DNA of 64,000 bases. Origin: Traorella massiliensis (GTDB lineage Bacteria; Bacillota_I; Bacilli_A; Erysipelotrichales; Erysipelotrichaceae). The notes beneath the pieces were generated by a model. The model made no database searches, was not told the origin of the DNA, and saw nothing but the letters and a program-made list of their open reading frames with translations. The stretch spans positions 253,523-317,522 of the forward strand of contig NZ_LT629967.1 in NCBI RefSeq assembly GCF_900104665.1, read 5' to 3'. Made by a program: the position numbers and the translations under genes. Below are positions 17,513-25,885 of the stretch, in pieces (the stretch's first letter is position 1; each line of letters starts with the position of its first letter).

Positions 17513-18132
17513 TTTCTAATCGTCTCCAAAACGATCTGTAACGCATCTTCTACAACCTTATCTACCTCTTGTGAAGCATCCACCACACGCATACGGTGAC
17601 GATATTTCGCAAGTACCTGCCGATAACCTTCACTTACTTCCTGATGGAAATGATTCGTTTCTAAATCAAGACGATCCTTAAAGGCTCTTGTTTCAATACG
17701 TTTTAATCCGTCATTGTAATCAAGATTTAAAAATATCGTGGTATCTGGAAAATATCCATCTATCGCAAACTGGTTGATCATATACACATTATCAATACCC
17801 AGATGACGTGCATAACCCTGATAAGCTAAAGAAGAATCTACAAAACGATCACATATTACGATTTGTCCCTTTTCTAAAGCTGGAATAACCTTTTCTACTA
17901 AATGCTGACGTCGTGACGCAGCATAAAGCAATGCCTCTGTTTTCGCATCCATGGCTGTATTTTTTGGATCAAGAATCACATTTCGAATCTGTTCCGCAAT
18001 TTCAATACCACCCGGTTCTCTTGTATAAATGGCATCATAGCCCATTTCTTTTAATTTTTGCGCAACAATTGTTGAAATTGTCGTCTTTCCGCTCCCATCG
18101 GGTCCTTCAAACGTGATAAAATATCCTCTCAT
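17509..18132 (-). CDS. tmk: Thymidylate kinase
   Basis: The 207-residue kinase phosphorylates dTMP to dTDP. The P-loop is FEGPDGSGKTTI, the DRx motif is CDRFVDSSLAYQG and the Arg in TREPGG contacts the substrate. It starts at ATG 18132 after AGGAGAT. It is the first gene of the tmk-holB-ricT-rsmI operon. Confidence 0.96.
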   Translation of the reverse strand: MRGYFITFEGPDGSGKTTISTIVAQKLKEMGYDAIYTREPGGIEIAEQIRNVILDPKNTAMDAKTEALLYAASRRQHLVEKVIPALEKGQIVICDRFVDSSLAYQGYARHLGIDNVYMINQFAIDGYFPDTTIFLNLDYNDGLKRIETRAFKDRLDLETNHFHQEVSEGYRQVLAKYRHRMRVVDASQEVDKVVEDALQIVLETIRK

Positions 18133-18212
18133 AAATATCTCCTGTCAGCTTATAAAATGATTATACCACAATCATCATCAACATAAAAAGCGTTTTATCC
18201 TATACCTAATCA

Positions 18213-18779
18213 TCAAAGCATTTTAATAATATAAGATTTCAATTGATCATCTGAGACATAATGTCCAATGCCCTTTTCATCAGCACCTCTCATAGGTGTC
18301 ATCCCAAAACCATTCTTCAAAGAACGTGCTCCATCTTCTGAAACAGCCTCTGCATAGACTTCACTTACTTCATAACCCTCCTGAATCTTTGTATCAAGCC
18401 ATCTGGCAAAAGCCTTTCCCATTAACTTCATACATGCAGTACCACGATAATCTTCTTCCACTGCAAGCGTATATAGATAAAGGATGTTTTTTCCTTTCTT
18501 CATTCCTTTATTTAAAAGTGTTGAAAAATGAGAACCATTTAAATATTCATCTCTTTGCTTTTCATCAAGAAAAATCACCGTAAAATATCCTGCCAGTCTA
18601 TTTACATCCTCATCTACACAAAAAAACAGTCCCTCTTTGACTTGTTTATACAATGAGCGGATATAATCCGGTTCTAAATAGTCATTTCCCTCAGCAGGAA
18701 AAATTCTACGATCCATTTCAAGCATCTTCTCAAACCAGTTTTGATTTATCTTGTCATTCATTAAAACCGATAATTTCAT
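18213..18779 (-). CDS. GNAT-family N-acetyltransferase
   Basis: The 188-residue protein has the GNAT core: YLYTLAVEEDYRGTACMKLM for the acetyl-CoA-binding loop (Q/RxxGxA variant EDYRGTACM) and the later EVYAEAVSEDGARSLKNGFGM. The acceptor substrate is unknown. It starts at ATG 18779 after AGGAGAATAAGTG. Its 5' leader contains a terminator-like hairpin, so expression may be attenuated. Confidence 0.8.
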   Translation of the reverse strand: MKLSVLMNDKINQNWFEKMLEMDRRIFPAEGNDYLEPDYIRSLYKQVKEGLFFCVDEDVNRLAGYFTVIFLDEKQRDEYLNGSHFSTLLNKGMKKGKNILYLYTLAVEEDYRGTACMKLMGKAFARWLDTKIQEGYEVSEVYAEAVSEDGARSLKNGFGMTPMRGADEKGIGHYVSDDQLKSYIIKML

Positions 18780-18805
18780 TCACTTATTCTCCTATATAAG
18801 AAAAA

Positions 18806-18827
18806 GGCATGAATCATGCCCCAACAT
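18806..18827 (-). terminator. Terminator-like hairpin in the acetyltransferase leader
   Basis: On the minus strand GGCATGATTCATGCC is followed by TTTTTC, about 25 bp before the gene start. No minus-strand gene lies upstream, so it is either an attenuator or ends an unrecognised minus-strand transcript. Confidence 0.5.
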
Positions 18828-18897
18828 ATTTATTATAACACAAAAAAAAATAAATTATAAGACTGTTTCTATAGCATAAATAAGGTATTATATAAGT

Positions 18898-19744
18898 GTA
18901 AAAAGACAGAACATCTGAAAGGAGGAAATGTCTTATGAAAGAGGTTTTAAAAGAAATTTAGTTCGTTTCCTATGAAGCCTGACAGAACTTCATGAGGAAA
19001 CTAAAAATCTTATTTATGTTTTAAAAAGAAAGTGTTTTCTGTGAGAGGGCAGACCAATGGACAGAGAAGAGGAGAAGAACTAAAACTGAATATATAAAAA
19101 GTCTACCGCAGTGTAGAAAAAATAGATAAATGATCTATTTATAGATACGGCTTATTTATGATTGAAATGTTGTAAGAAATCATTAATTTATAATGATTGA
19201 ATTCTAACGAATCCCCCTGTGCTTATAAACAGAAATAGTTAGATATTCAATAAATTATATAAAATGAATAAAATAACTTTCTCATTAAGCCCTAAGGATC
19301 TTATAAAAAAATCGATGATCCCATCGTTGACAAATCGAAAGAGATTTACATATAGATGGCTTCATACTTGAATTGTCAGAAACAATTCTAAGAAATAAAT
19401 TATAGAATGTTTTAATGATTTAAAATAGAAAAAACGATGATTTGGATATAAATGAGAGTTTAATGTGTCGTTCTTCCTATAGAAATCAAACAAACAAATG
19501 TAATTATATTTCCTTCCAAATTAAATGATTCCATGTTTATAAAGGAGGCTTTTCAATAGATGGATTCATATAAAGAATGAACAATGAAGATCTAAGTATT
19601 TAGAAGATTCAAGACAGAGTTATCTAAAAACTAGAGACGTTGATTATATGAATTTTATGAATATGGTTCCATCGCTTATAAATTGAAAGTATTCATATAA
19701 CTGGCTTCGTAAAGAGATTGTCTAAAATGACAATCTCTTTTTTT
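18898..19744 (+). ncRNA. Candidate large structured non-coding RNA, about 850 nt
   Basis: All frames are closed by frequent stops. A -10-like TATTAT (18886-18891, weak -35) precedes it and a perfect 12-bp terminator closes it. Many local stems are visible: GTTTCCTATGAAG with CTTCATGAGGAAAC (18963-19005), TCTAC/GTAGA, AATCATTA/TAATGATT, GAATTGT-CAGAA-ACAATTC, AAATC-GAAAGA-GATTT, and a longer-range TTATATGAAT with ATTCATATAA (about 19644-19700). It opens with a strong AAGGAGG and an 8-codon frame (MKEVLKEI) at 18935. Size and hairpin density resemble the GOLLD/ROOL/OLE class of large RNAs; membership was not tested. Confidence 0.55.
18935..18961 (+). CDS. Possible 8-codon leader ORF
   Basis: ATG 18935 follows GAAAGGAGGAAATGTCTT and encodes MKEVLKEI before TAG. 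It sits at the 5' end of the candidate structured RNA, directly before its first long hairpin. It may be a leader peptide, or the purine tract may serve RNA structure instead. Confidence 0.3.
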   Translation: MKEVLKEI

Positions 19745-19745
19745 A
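19711..19745 (+). terminator. Terminator of the candidate ncRNA
   Basis: AAAGAGATTGTC and GACAATCTCTTT form a perfect 12-bp stem around TAAAAT, followed by a T run. The orientation supports plus-strand transcription of 18898-19744. Confidence 0.9.
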
Positions 19746-19827
19746 CGGGAATTTCAATAAAATTTTATGAAATATGATATTTTTTTATGAATTTCTCCTT
19801 TATAATATAAGAGTTGAGGAGGACTTT

Positions 19828-20676
19828 ATGATAAAATTATTTGCATGTGATTTAGATGGAACATTATTAAATGATGATCATGAATTTGATGAAATTATCT
19901 TTAATGCAATTGATGCAGTAATTAAAGAAGGAAAATATTTTTCATTTGCGACAGGCAGACATATGCATGCTCAGCAAATAAAAATATTAAAATATGAAAA
20001 ACGGGATGTTTTTATGGTTTGTATGAATGGAGCTTTGATATTAGATCCTTCTCAAAATATAATTTATGACAGAAAAATGGATAAAAAAATTGTCAAAGAT
20101 TTATTAGAAACTTTTCCTGAGATTGACTTTGACTGTATTGGCAAAGACCATGTTTTTATCCGTGCGAATCGCCAGGAACATTTGGATCAATTTAGCCGGT
20201 CTAGCATTTGGAACAGAGCTGCAAAAAAATGGAAAATTGAAGATTTTATAAAAGATAGTATTTTTGATCAAAGTATTGATGATATTTTATCTCATGATAT
20301 TTATAAGATCAACTGTCGTTTAAGTGATGCGAAAACGATTGAAAAAATGAATTGTTATCTTGATCAGCATAAAGATGAAATCGTAAATGCTCCTTATGAT
20401 AATGGTGCTTTTGAAATTACTGGAAAAAATGTCAATAAGGGAAATGCTGTCGCATGGCTATGTGAATATCTTCATCTTCAGGAAGATGAAGTTGCGGTAT
20501 ATGGCGATGGCGGCAATGACATAGAGATGTTAGAAAGATTCAAACATTCTTATGGGATGTCAAATGGTATGGAGTCCGCTAAAAAAGCGGCGAATGAAAT
20601 TATTGGCTGCTGCAAAGATTATGCAGTATCAAAACATATCCTAGAAACACTACAAAAAGAAGAAGATAATAAATAA
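19828..20676 (+). CDS. Cof-type HAD-IIB phosphatase
   Basis: The 282-residue hydrolase has motif I DLDGTLLNDDHEF with the nucleophile Asp, motif II SFATGR, and motif IV GDGGNDIEMLE; the IIB cap lies between. Family members dephosphorylate sugar phosphates, FMN or similar; the substrate here is unknown. The ATG at 19828 was chosen because GAGGAGG lies eight bases upstream; an earlier in-frame ATG at 19774 would overlap a TATAAT-like -10 at 19801. Confidence 0.88.
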   Translation: MIKLFACDLDGTLLNDDHEFDEIIFNAIDAVIKEGKYFSFATGRHMHAQQIKILKYEKRDVFMVCMNGALILDPSQNIIYDRKMDKKIVKDLLETFPEIDFDCIGKDHVFIRANRQEHLDQFSRSSIWNRAAKKWKIEDFIKDSIFDQSIDDILSHDIYKINCRLSDAKTIEKMNCYLDQHKDEIVNAPYDNGAFEITGKNVNKGNAVAWLCEYLHLQEDEVAVYGDGGNDIEMLERFKHSYGMSNGMESAKKAANEIIGCCKDYAVSKHILETLQKEEDNK

Positions 20677-20698
20677 GCTGGCGATTGCCAGCTTTTAT
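20675..20698. terminator. Bidirectional terminator
   Basis: AAGCTGGC and GCCAGCTT form a perfect 8-bp stem with a GATT loop between convergent genes. Confidence 0.85.
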
Positions 20699-21855
20699 AA
20701 TGCCATTTTAAATATTTTCTTTACATCCTCTGCACTAAGAGCTACAAAACCATTTTGAAGTCCACCATCAGCTGCTTTTTGTGCCATGACATCAAAATGT
20801 GTTTCATCAATATCAATTTCATGTAATGAGCTAGGAAGATTTAATGATTTAAAGAATTCACGAGTTTTTTGAATTGCTGCATGCGCAATATCCATATCGC
20901 TTCCTTCATGGATTCCCCAGACATTCTTCCCATACTCTACAAACTTCCACAATGTGTCTTCATTTAAAACATATTCCATCCAATTTGGTGTCAAAATAGC
21001 CAGTCCAACACCATGGGTGATATCATAGAAGGCACTTAATTCATGTTCCATCGGATGCACGGACCATGCAGTATTTTCCCCATAGGAACAAATACCATTG
21101 ATGGCCATAGAACTTGCCCACATCAGATTTGCACGAGCTTCATAATTCTTAGGATCTTCTAAAGCAATAGGTGCATACTTGATACAAGTCTTTAAGATAC
21201 CTTCACAGAAACGAGCTTGAAGATAAGCACCCTTTTCCTGATTAAAATAGTTTTCAAAAGTATGACTCATGATATCTGCCGTTCCTGCTGCTGTCTGATA
21301 TGCAGATACAGAATACGTATACTCTGGATCCAAAATTGAGAATACCGGTTTTGTCAGATCATTTCCCGATCCCCATTTTTCATTTTTGGTTAAGTCTGAA
21401 ATAACTGCAAAGCCATCCATTTCACTGCCTGTAGCCGCTAATGTCAGAACAGCCGCAACAGGTAAAGCTTTCGTAATCTTGTTTCGATCTAATACCTGAT
21501 CCCATGGATCACCTTCATAACACACGCCACTTGCGATGATCTTTGAACAGTCGATCGTACTGCCGCCACCGACAGCCAAGACGGCTGTCAAACCATGCTG
21601 ATGACAGATTTCTACGCCTTTACGTACAGATTCAATACGAGGATTCGGTTCAACTCCTGCAAGTTCCTGCCATTCGATACCTGCCTTTTTTAATTGCTCA
21701 CACACTTTATCGTATAAACCAATCTTTTTAATGCTGCCGCCTCCATATACCAGAAGCACCTTATCAGAAATTTTTTTCAGATTCTCTCCTAAATTCTCAA
21801 TCTGACCTTTACCAAAATAAATTTGTGTTGGTATGTTATAATGAAAATTTTGCAT
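20695..21855 (-). CDS. Iron-containing alcohol dehydrogenase, butanol dehydrogenase type
   Basis: The 386-residue NAD(P)H-dependent enzyme has the nucleotide-binding AVGGGSTIDCSKIIASG, and TLAATGSEMDGFAVIS. The metal ligands are in GTADIMSHTFENYF (Asp, His) and HPMEHELSAFYDITHGVGLAIL (His, His). It reduces aldehydes to alcohols in fermentation; the BdhA/YqdH branch is the closest fit. It is monocistronic, with ATG 21855 after AGGAGG. Confidence 0.92.
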   Translation of the reverse strand: MQNFHYNIPTQIYFGKGQIENLGENLKKISDKVLLVYGGGSIKKIGLYDKVCEQLKKAGIEWQELAGVEPNPRIESVRKGVEICHQHGLTAVLAVGGGSTIDCSKIIASGVCYEGDPWDQVLDRNKITKALPVAAVLTLAATGSEMDGFAVISDLTKNEKWGSGNDLTKPVFSILDPEYTYSVSAYQTAAGTADIMSHTFENYFNQEKGAYLQARFCEGILKTCIKYAPIALEDPKNYEARANLMWASSMAINGICSYGENTAWSVHPMEHELSAFYDITHGVGLAILTPNWMEYVLNEDTLWKFVEYGKNVWGIHEGSDMDIAHAAIQKTREFFKSLNLPSSLHEIDIDETHFDVMAQKAADGGLQNGFVALSAEDVKKIFKMAL

Positions 21856-21922
21856 ATCCTTTCCTCCTAAGTACTTTCATATTAGCACATTTATCAGTGA
21901 AATTCTATTTGTTTAAACACCT

Positions 21923-23320
21923 TTATTCATCCTTTAAATCAGCTATTTCTCCCATGTCTGGCAGCCAGATGGAAGAGGCATCTACAAAGTTGCTCTTATC
22001 TTCCGTTTGCCCTCTTATAGTTGCAGGTATCGTTCCTTCAAGCTGCCTTCGGATACTTTCTGCACGCAAAAGACAAAACTCTTTGATCGTTTCTACCGCT
22101 AATAGAAAATCTTCATGACTACAGAAAGCTGTTGGATCTTTTTCTACATAAGGTGAAATCATAGCTTTTGTTTCCTCAACAAATTTCTCAAAATAACCAC
22201 TCTCAAAATATTCTTTGATCAGCTGGTCAAAATAACGATGATATTGTTTAAAATATTCATCGTTTTTCATGAGATTGTGATACAATGGGCGGTTTAACAT
22301 AATTTCTCCAGAAGCCGGTGTATTGATTGGATAATTCACATAAAGTGTAGCATCATTAATAGGATCCGGCATACCTAGGGAATAGGTTGCGAATGCCAGA
22401 TTATAATCCCATGGCAATATACTGATAATTCCCTCTTCTTCATATAAGAAATAATTATGTCCGGTCCTTCCTAAATAGCTGTCTAAGTTGACTACAAATA
22501 CTTGTACTGTAAAATAACGAAGCACTTCATCCACATCCACTGCAGACTCTAAGTTTTCGCCTGTAGAAAGAATCTTCAATGCCTCAATCACTCTTTCTTT
22601 ATCACGATTTGTAATATCAAACTTAGCATTTCTAAATATATTATCGTAGCTTTCAAAAGCATCATCCGTATAGCGTAAAGCTACATCTGCATTTTCATCG
22701 TTTAAAGACTTATAATCCGGCTTGTAAAGCTGTCCATGATTTTTTCCATATACTCGTCGTGCAAAGGCTTCTTCAGGTTCTTCAATAGCTAAAAACAAGC
22801 CCCAATCTTCTCCATTCACACGAACATTTGCATAACTGCGCAAAGGTGTGGGTACACCCATATGATCCATCATATCATAGGTAATCCAGTTTTTCATATA
22901 ACTGTTATCCTGGAAAGAAGCATCTAAGGAAAATTTGTCGAGTCCATAATAACTGTTATATTCATAATGGTCAAACTCTACTTTAAGACTATAACGCTCA
23001 AGACCATATTCATGAACAAGTCGTCGTGAATTATTTCCTTTTACTCGTAATCCTACATTTGAAAATGCTTCACCATCAATCACGATCGTACATGAGCGAT
23101 ATTCTTCTTCATTCGCTGTTTCTAAAAACCCTTGCCAGTCATCAATAATAATATCGATCTCATGAATCTTTGATCTTTCAAACAATCTTGTTTCATAACC
23201 CATTTGTGACGACATAAAAGTGATTCCTAAACTTTCTCCATTGATAAATAAGCAAGTAATTAAAAGAGCAGCCGCTATCACAACAATACAAATTTTATCA
23301 ATATACTTATGTTTCAACAT
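21923..23320 (-). CDS. CotH-family kinase-like protein, membrane-anchored
   Basis: The 465-residue protein has an N-terminal membrane anchor (about 10-28) and an extracytoplasmic CotH domain. CotH of Bacillus is an atypical protein kinase acting on spore-coat proteins. Active-site words are NLDSYLGRTGHNYFLYEE and ILPWDYNLAFA, and VGLRVKGN stands near residue 92. The family usually reads PWDxD; here the second acidic residue is Asn, so activity is uncertain. It is the last gene of a lipoprotein-VTC-DUF4956-CotH operon, six bases after DUF4956. Targets may include the Asp/Ser/Tyr-rich lipoprotein, which is inference. Confidence 0.88.
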   Translation of the reverse strand: MLKHKYIDKICIVVIAAALLITCLFINGESLGITFMSSQMGYETRLFERSKIHEIDIIIDDWQGFLETANEEEYRSCTIVIDGEAFSNVGLRVKGNNSRRLVHEYGLERYSLKVEFDHYEYNSYYGLDKFSLDASFQDNSYMKNWITYDMMDHMGVPTPLRSYANVRVNGEDWGLFLAIEEPEEAFARRVYGKNHGQLYKPDYKSLNDENADVALRYTDDAFESYDNIFRNAKFDITNRDKERVIEALKILSTGENLESAVDVDEVLRYFTVQVFVVNLDSYLGRTGHNYFLYEEEGIISILPWDYNLAFATYSLGMPDPINDATLYVNYPINTPASGEIMLNRPLYHNLMKNDEYFKQYHRYFDQLIKEYFESGYFEKFVEETKAMISPYVEKDPTAFCSHEDFLLAVETIKEFCLLRAESIRRQLEGTIPATIRGQTEDKSNFVDASSIWLPDMGEIADLKDE

Positions 23321-23325
23321 ATTCT

Positions 23326-23997
23326 TTAGCTCATGTAATCGCCATTATAAGAAACCATGACGGTATGACTGACACCCGGAAACTCTGCCAGTTCATTGAT
23401 AAAATCTGTATTTTCATCTTTTAGTCTTATTTCATAATTCAATTCAATACAACCCGGGACTACACTTTTACTCTTAACAGACGTTTTCTTTACTTTTTGT
23501 TTTAAATAATCGTACACATATTTTTCTACTGTAGAATCTTCACAATGAACAACAAGAATATAAGGTCTTTCAAATCCCTTGTATCTTGAAAATATCAGTA
23601 TGATGATACCAATAAAGAAACTGCCAAATACCGCTAATGGAATAAATCCTGCAGCAAGAACGATACCTACAGCAATTGACCAAAATAAGAAAGCAATATC
23701 TGATGGTTCTTTTATAGCGGTACGGAAACGAACAATTGACAAGGCACCAACCATACCAAGTGACAATATGACATTACTTGTAACCGCAAGAATAAGAAGA
23801 GCTGTGATCATTGTCAAGGCAATAAGAGTAACCCCAAACGATGCAGAATACATAATTCCTGCATAACTTTTTTTATAAATAAAGAAAATGTATAACCCTA
23901 ATGCAAAAGAAAGGATCAAAACAAGAACCATATCTAAAACAGATATTGCAGTAACATTTTCTAAAAATCCTGATTTAAAAATATCTCCAAAACCCAT
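23326..23997 (-). CDS. DUF4956 membrane protein
   Basis: The 223-residue protein has about four membrane helices in its first 135 residues (containing SLGMVGALSIVRFRTAIKEPSD, the conserved family core) and a soluble C-terminal domain. DUF4956 genes are commonly found next to VTC-domain and CotH genes, as here. Function is unknown; the pairing suggests a membrane partner of the polyphosphate-polymerase-like protein. It starts at ATG 23997 after GGAGGG. Confidence 0.88.
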   Translation of the reverse strand: MGFGDIFKSGFLENVTAISVLDMVLVLILSFALGLYIFFIYKKSYAGIMYSASFGVTLIALTMITALLILAVTSNVILSLGMVGALSIVRFRTAIKEPSDIAFLFWSIAVGIVLAAGFIPLAVFGSFFIGIIILIFSRYKGFERPYILVVHCEDSTVEKYVYDYLKQKVKKTSVKSKSVVPGCIELNYEIRLKDENTDFINELAEFPGVSHTVMVSYNGDYMS

Positions 23998-24009
23998 ATT
24001 CCCTCCTGT

Positions 24010-24702
24010 TTAGTCATATCGACGACAAACTGCATATTTTGAATAAGCTGTTGCTTTTTGATTTATATTGACAGCCATGCGTACAATTTCTGGAAGAAAT
24101 TCATCATATTTTATTTCTAAGACAGGTAATTGTTCCGATACATCTGCATGATATAGATCATGATTTAAAAAATCAATGCTTCTCATTCCCGTACGAAGAT
24201 TACGGTCAATGGTAATCCTTACATTACCTGGCTCATATAAAAAAGCTTCACGATCATAAGTAACGATTGTCATAGGACGTAGAAGCCGTCCTTGAATCTT
24301 ACTGTAGAGTTCAATAAATAAGGGCTCATCACTTTCAAGAAGAAAGCGAATATCACCTTTGATTAGTCTTTCTGTCTCTTCTGCACTGATTCTGGCACTG
24401 TATTTACTACATAATCCGTTTATTTTTATCTTTTTTTCAAGACGGATGAATGATAGATCAGAATTATAATAACGTATACGAAATTTTTCTCGACGATCTA
24501 CACCATCTATTTTTTGTCGTAATGCTGAATCATTCGGTGTATCAAAATACAGACTGCTCACACGGTAGTTCCCGTGTGAGTCAGCATTTTTATCATGTTT
24601 AAATAATTTTCTTAAGCGATGAGATAATATCCAATCGTTTAACGGATCTATCGTATATTTAATCTCATGACGAAGTTTAAGTGATGGTTTTTCTTTAATC
24701 AT
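24010..24702 (-). CDS. VTC-domain (polyphosphate polymerase-like) protein
   Basis: The 230-residue protein has the tunnel-fold pattern of the VTC4/CYTH superfamily: LRHEIKYTID at the start, RVSSLYFDT, KFRIRYYNS, FIRLEKKIKINGL, TIVTYDREAF and LEIKYDEFLP, supplying the basic and acidic residues that line the tunnel. Yeast VTC4 makes polyphosphate from ATP; bacterial homologues are little studied. The frame is open back to 24768 within the repeat region, but ATG 24702 overlaps the upstream stop and matches the domain start. It is translationally coupled to the lipoprotein gene. Confidence 0.85.
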   Translation of the reverse strand: MIKEKPSLKLRHEIKYTIDPLNDWILSHRLRKLFKHDKNADSHGNYRVSSLYFDTPNDSALRQKIDGVDRREKFRIRYYNSDLSFIRLEKKIKINGLCSKYSARISAEETERLIKGDIRFLLESDEPLFIELYSKIQGRLLRPMTIVTYDREAFLYEPGNVRITIDRNLRTGMRSIDFLNHDLYHADVSEQLPVLEIKYDEFLPEIVRMAVNINQKATAYSKYAVCRRYD

Positions 24703-25585
24703 CATAGTCGCTGCTGCCATCATCGTAATTACTATTTCCATCGTCGTAATTACTATTACCATCATCATAGTCCGTTACACCGTCGTTGTTTGGTCCATAA
24801 TCGGTATCATTATAGTCAGTAACACCGTCATTATTTGGCCCGTAATCCGTGTCATTATAATCTGTTACGCCATCGTTGTTAGGCCCATAATCGGTATCAT
24901 TATAATCCGTTACACCATCATTATTTGGCCCATAGTCGGTATCATTGTAATCTGTAACACCATCATTATTTGGCCCATAATCCGTGTCATTGTAATCCGT
25001 TACACCATCATTGTTTGCTCCATAGTCCGTATCATTATAATCCGTTACACCATCATTGTTTGCTCCATAATCGGTATCCACATAATTAGTAATCCCATAA
25101 TCACTTTCACCTACTACATCTACAGGACTGTGCCAGCTATTATTGCTTACACAAAGACGAACTTCTTCTGCAACATCATCAAGGAAAGTACTGTTTGGAA
25201 GCTTAGAACCTGCTTCAATTTCAATGGTAATCTGACGGCTTTCACCTTCAACTTCTTCAACAAAATATCCGGCATTGCCAATTGCATTCACTAATTCTGA
25301 TACAACTGTCTTACATTCTTTTCCTTCATATCCTGTATAGTTCGCAAGGATCGCATCTGCATCACTATTTTGTGCATCTACTTTTACTACATTTCCTTCA
25401 CTATCATAAGTAATGGCAATTTCCGGATTTACCTTTAAGTATAAAACTCCGCCATCTACATTCTCACTGCTGCTGTCAGGGGTCGTAGTATCTATAGGAT
25501 TTCCACTACATCCGCTCATACAAAACAAACATAACATTAAAACACTTGCGATCGATAAAATTGATTTTAAATTTCTTTTTTTCAT
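24695..25585 (-). CDS. Lipoprotein with RsgI-like ectodomain and Asp-rich repeats
   Basis: The 296-residue precursor has a signal peptide ending in the lipobox MSGC (about residue 25), so it is lipid-anchored outside the membrane. Residues about 45-150 (VLYLKVNPEIAITYDSEGN, ELVNAIGNAGYFVEE) align with the ectodomain of RsgI encoded upstream, but the cytoplasmic anti-sigma domain is missing. Residues 170-274 are seven copies of DTDYGPNNDGVTDYN, resembling thrombospondin type 3-like calcium loops, followed by DGNSNYD repeats, also found at the RsgI tail. It heads the VTC-DUF4956-CotH operon. A sensing or scaffold role is inferred. Confidence 0.75.
   Translation of the reverse strand: MKKRNLKSILSIASVLMLCLFCMSGCSGNPIDTTTPDSSSENVDGGVLYLKVNPEIAITYDSEGNVVKVDAQNSDADAILANYTGYEGKECKTVVSELVNAIGNAGYFVEEVEGESRQITIEIEAGSKLPNSTFLDDVAEEVRLCVSNNSWHSPVDVVGESDYGITNYVDTDYGANNDGVTDYNDTDYGANNDGVTDYNDTDYGPNNDGVTDYNDTDYGPNNDGVTDYNDTDYGPNNDGVTDYNDTDYGPNNDGVTDYNDTDYGPNNDGVTDYDDGNSNYDDGNSNYDDGSSDYDD
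24764..25078 (-). repeat. Seven tandem 45-bp coding repeats
   Basis: Seven in-frame 45-bp units encode DTDYG(A/P)NNDGVTDYN. The first two units have Ala, the other five Pro. Units differ by silent third-base changes but are alike enough to allow slippage or recombination. An open second frame extends from the downstream VTC gene into the sequence just 3' of this array. Confidence 0.9.
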
Positions 25586-25605
25586 AATAGTTCCTGGTAT
25601 ATTAT

Positions 25606-25629
25606 AAATGACTCATTTAATAGTCATTT
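25606..25629. promoter_or_regulatory. Inverted repeat upstream of the lipoprotein gene
   Basis: AAATGACT and AGTCATTT form a perfect 8-bp inverted repeat with an 8-nt spacer, about 21 bp before the lipoprotein start. It overlaps a minus-strand TATAAT (25606-25601). It may be an operator or part of the leader RNA; no recognised regulator matches. Confidence 0.4.
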
Positions 25630-25660
25630 ACAGTATACTTTTCCTTTCTATCAACCCTTT

Positions 25661-25885
25661 AAACCGTGGTTGATTACGGTTTTGTTAATCTGTAAAATTG
25701 AATAATGTGAATGTGGATTTGTATTATTCCTTGTGGCTTGACTACTTTAAGGAGGTTCTTACCACACCTTATTCCTAAATAATGATGAGTTAGATGAGTC
25801 TTTGAATTCGTATTTTGAACCAGGTTTTGTGGTTTAAGTGTTGTGGATACCATTTTCACGTATTTTAAAGAAAGGATTTTATATC
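25661..25885 (+). ncRNA. Possible IS110 bridge RNA region
   Basis: This non-coding stretch directly before the IS110 transposase starts with a stem (AAACCGT/ACGGTTT) and contains further weak inverted repeats. Its position matches bridge RNAs of IS110-group elements. The guide loops could not be assigned because the element ends are unknown; the hairpin could also belong to the chromosome. Confidence 0.35.

Noticed and set aside
19197..19212. 16-nt match TTGAATTCTAACGAAT also at 45764-45779
   Set aside because: One match of this length is near chance level for a 64-kb AT-rich window, and the surroundings are unrelated.
18898..19744. Decayed protein gene or group II intron
   Set aside because: No frame shows a recognisable protein fragment, and I saw no domain V-like hairpin or reverse transcriptase.
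19774..19827. Longer N-terminus for the HAD phosphatase
   Set aside because: It overlaps a likely -10 and lacks a ribosome binding site; GAGGAGG precedes the internal ATG that opens the HAD motif.
24703..24768. Upstream extension of the VTC protein rich in Met, Ile and Thr
   Set aside because: It is the repeat-region DNA of the lipoprotein read in another frame; the domain starts at 24702 with a coupled ATG.
24764..25078. CRISPR-like regular repeats
   Set aside because: Units are contiguous, in frame and coding, with no spacers.
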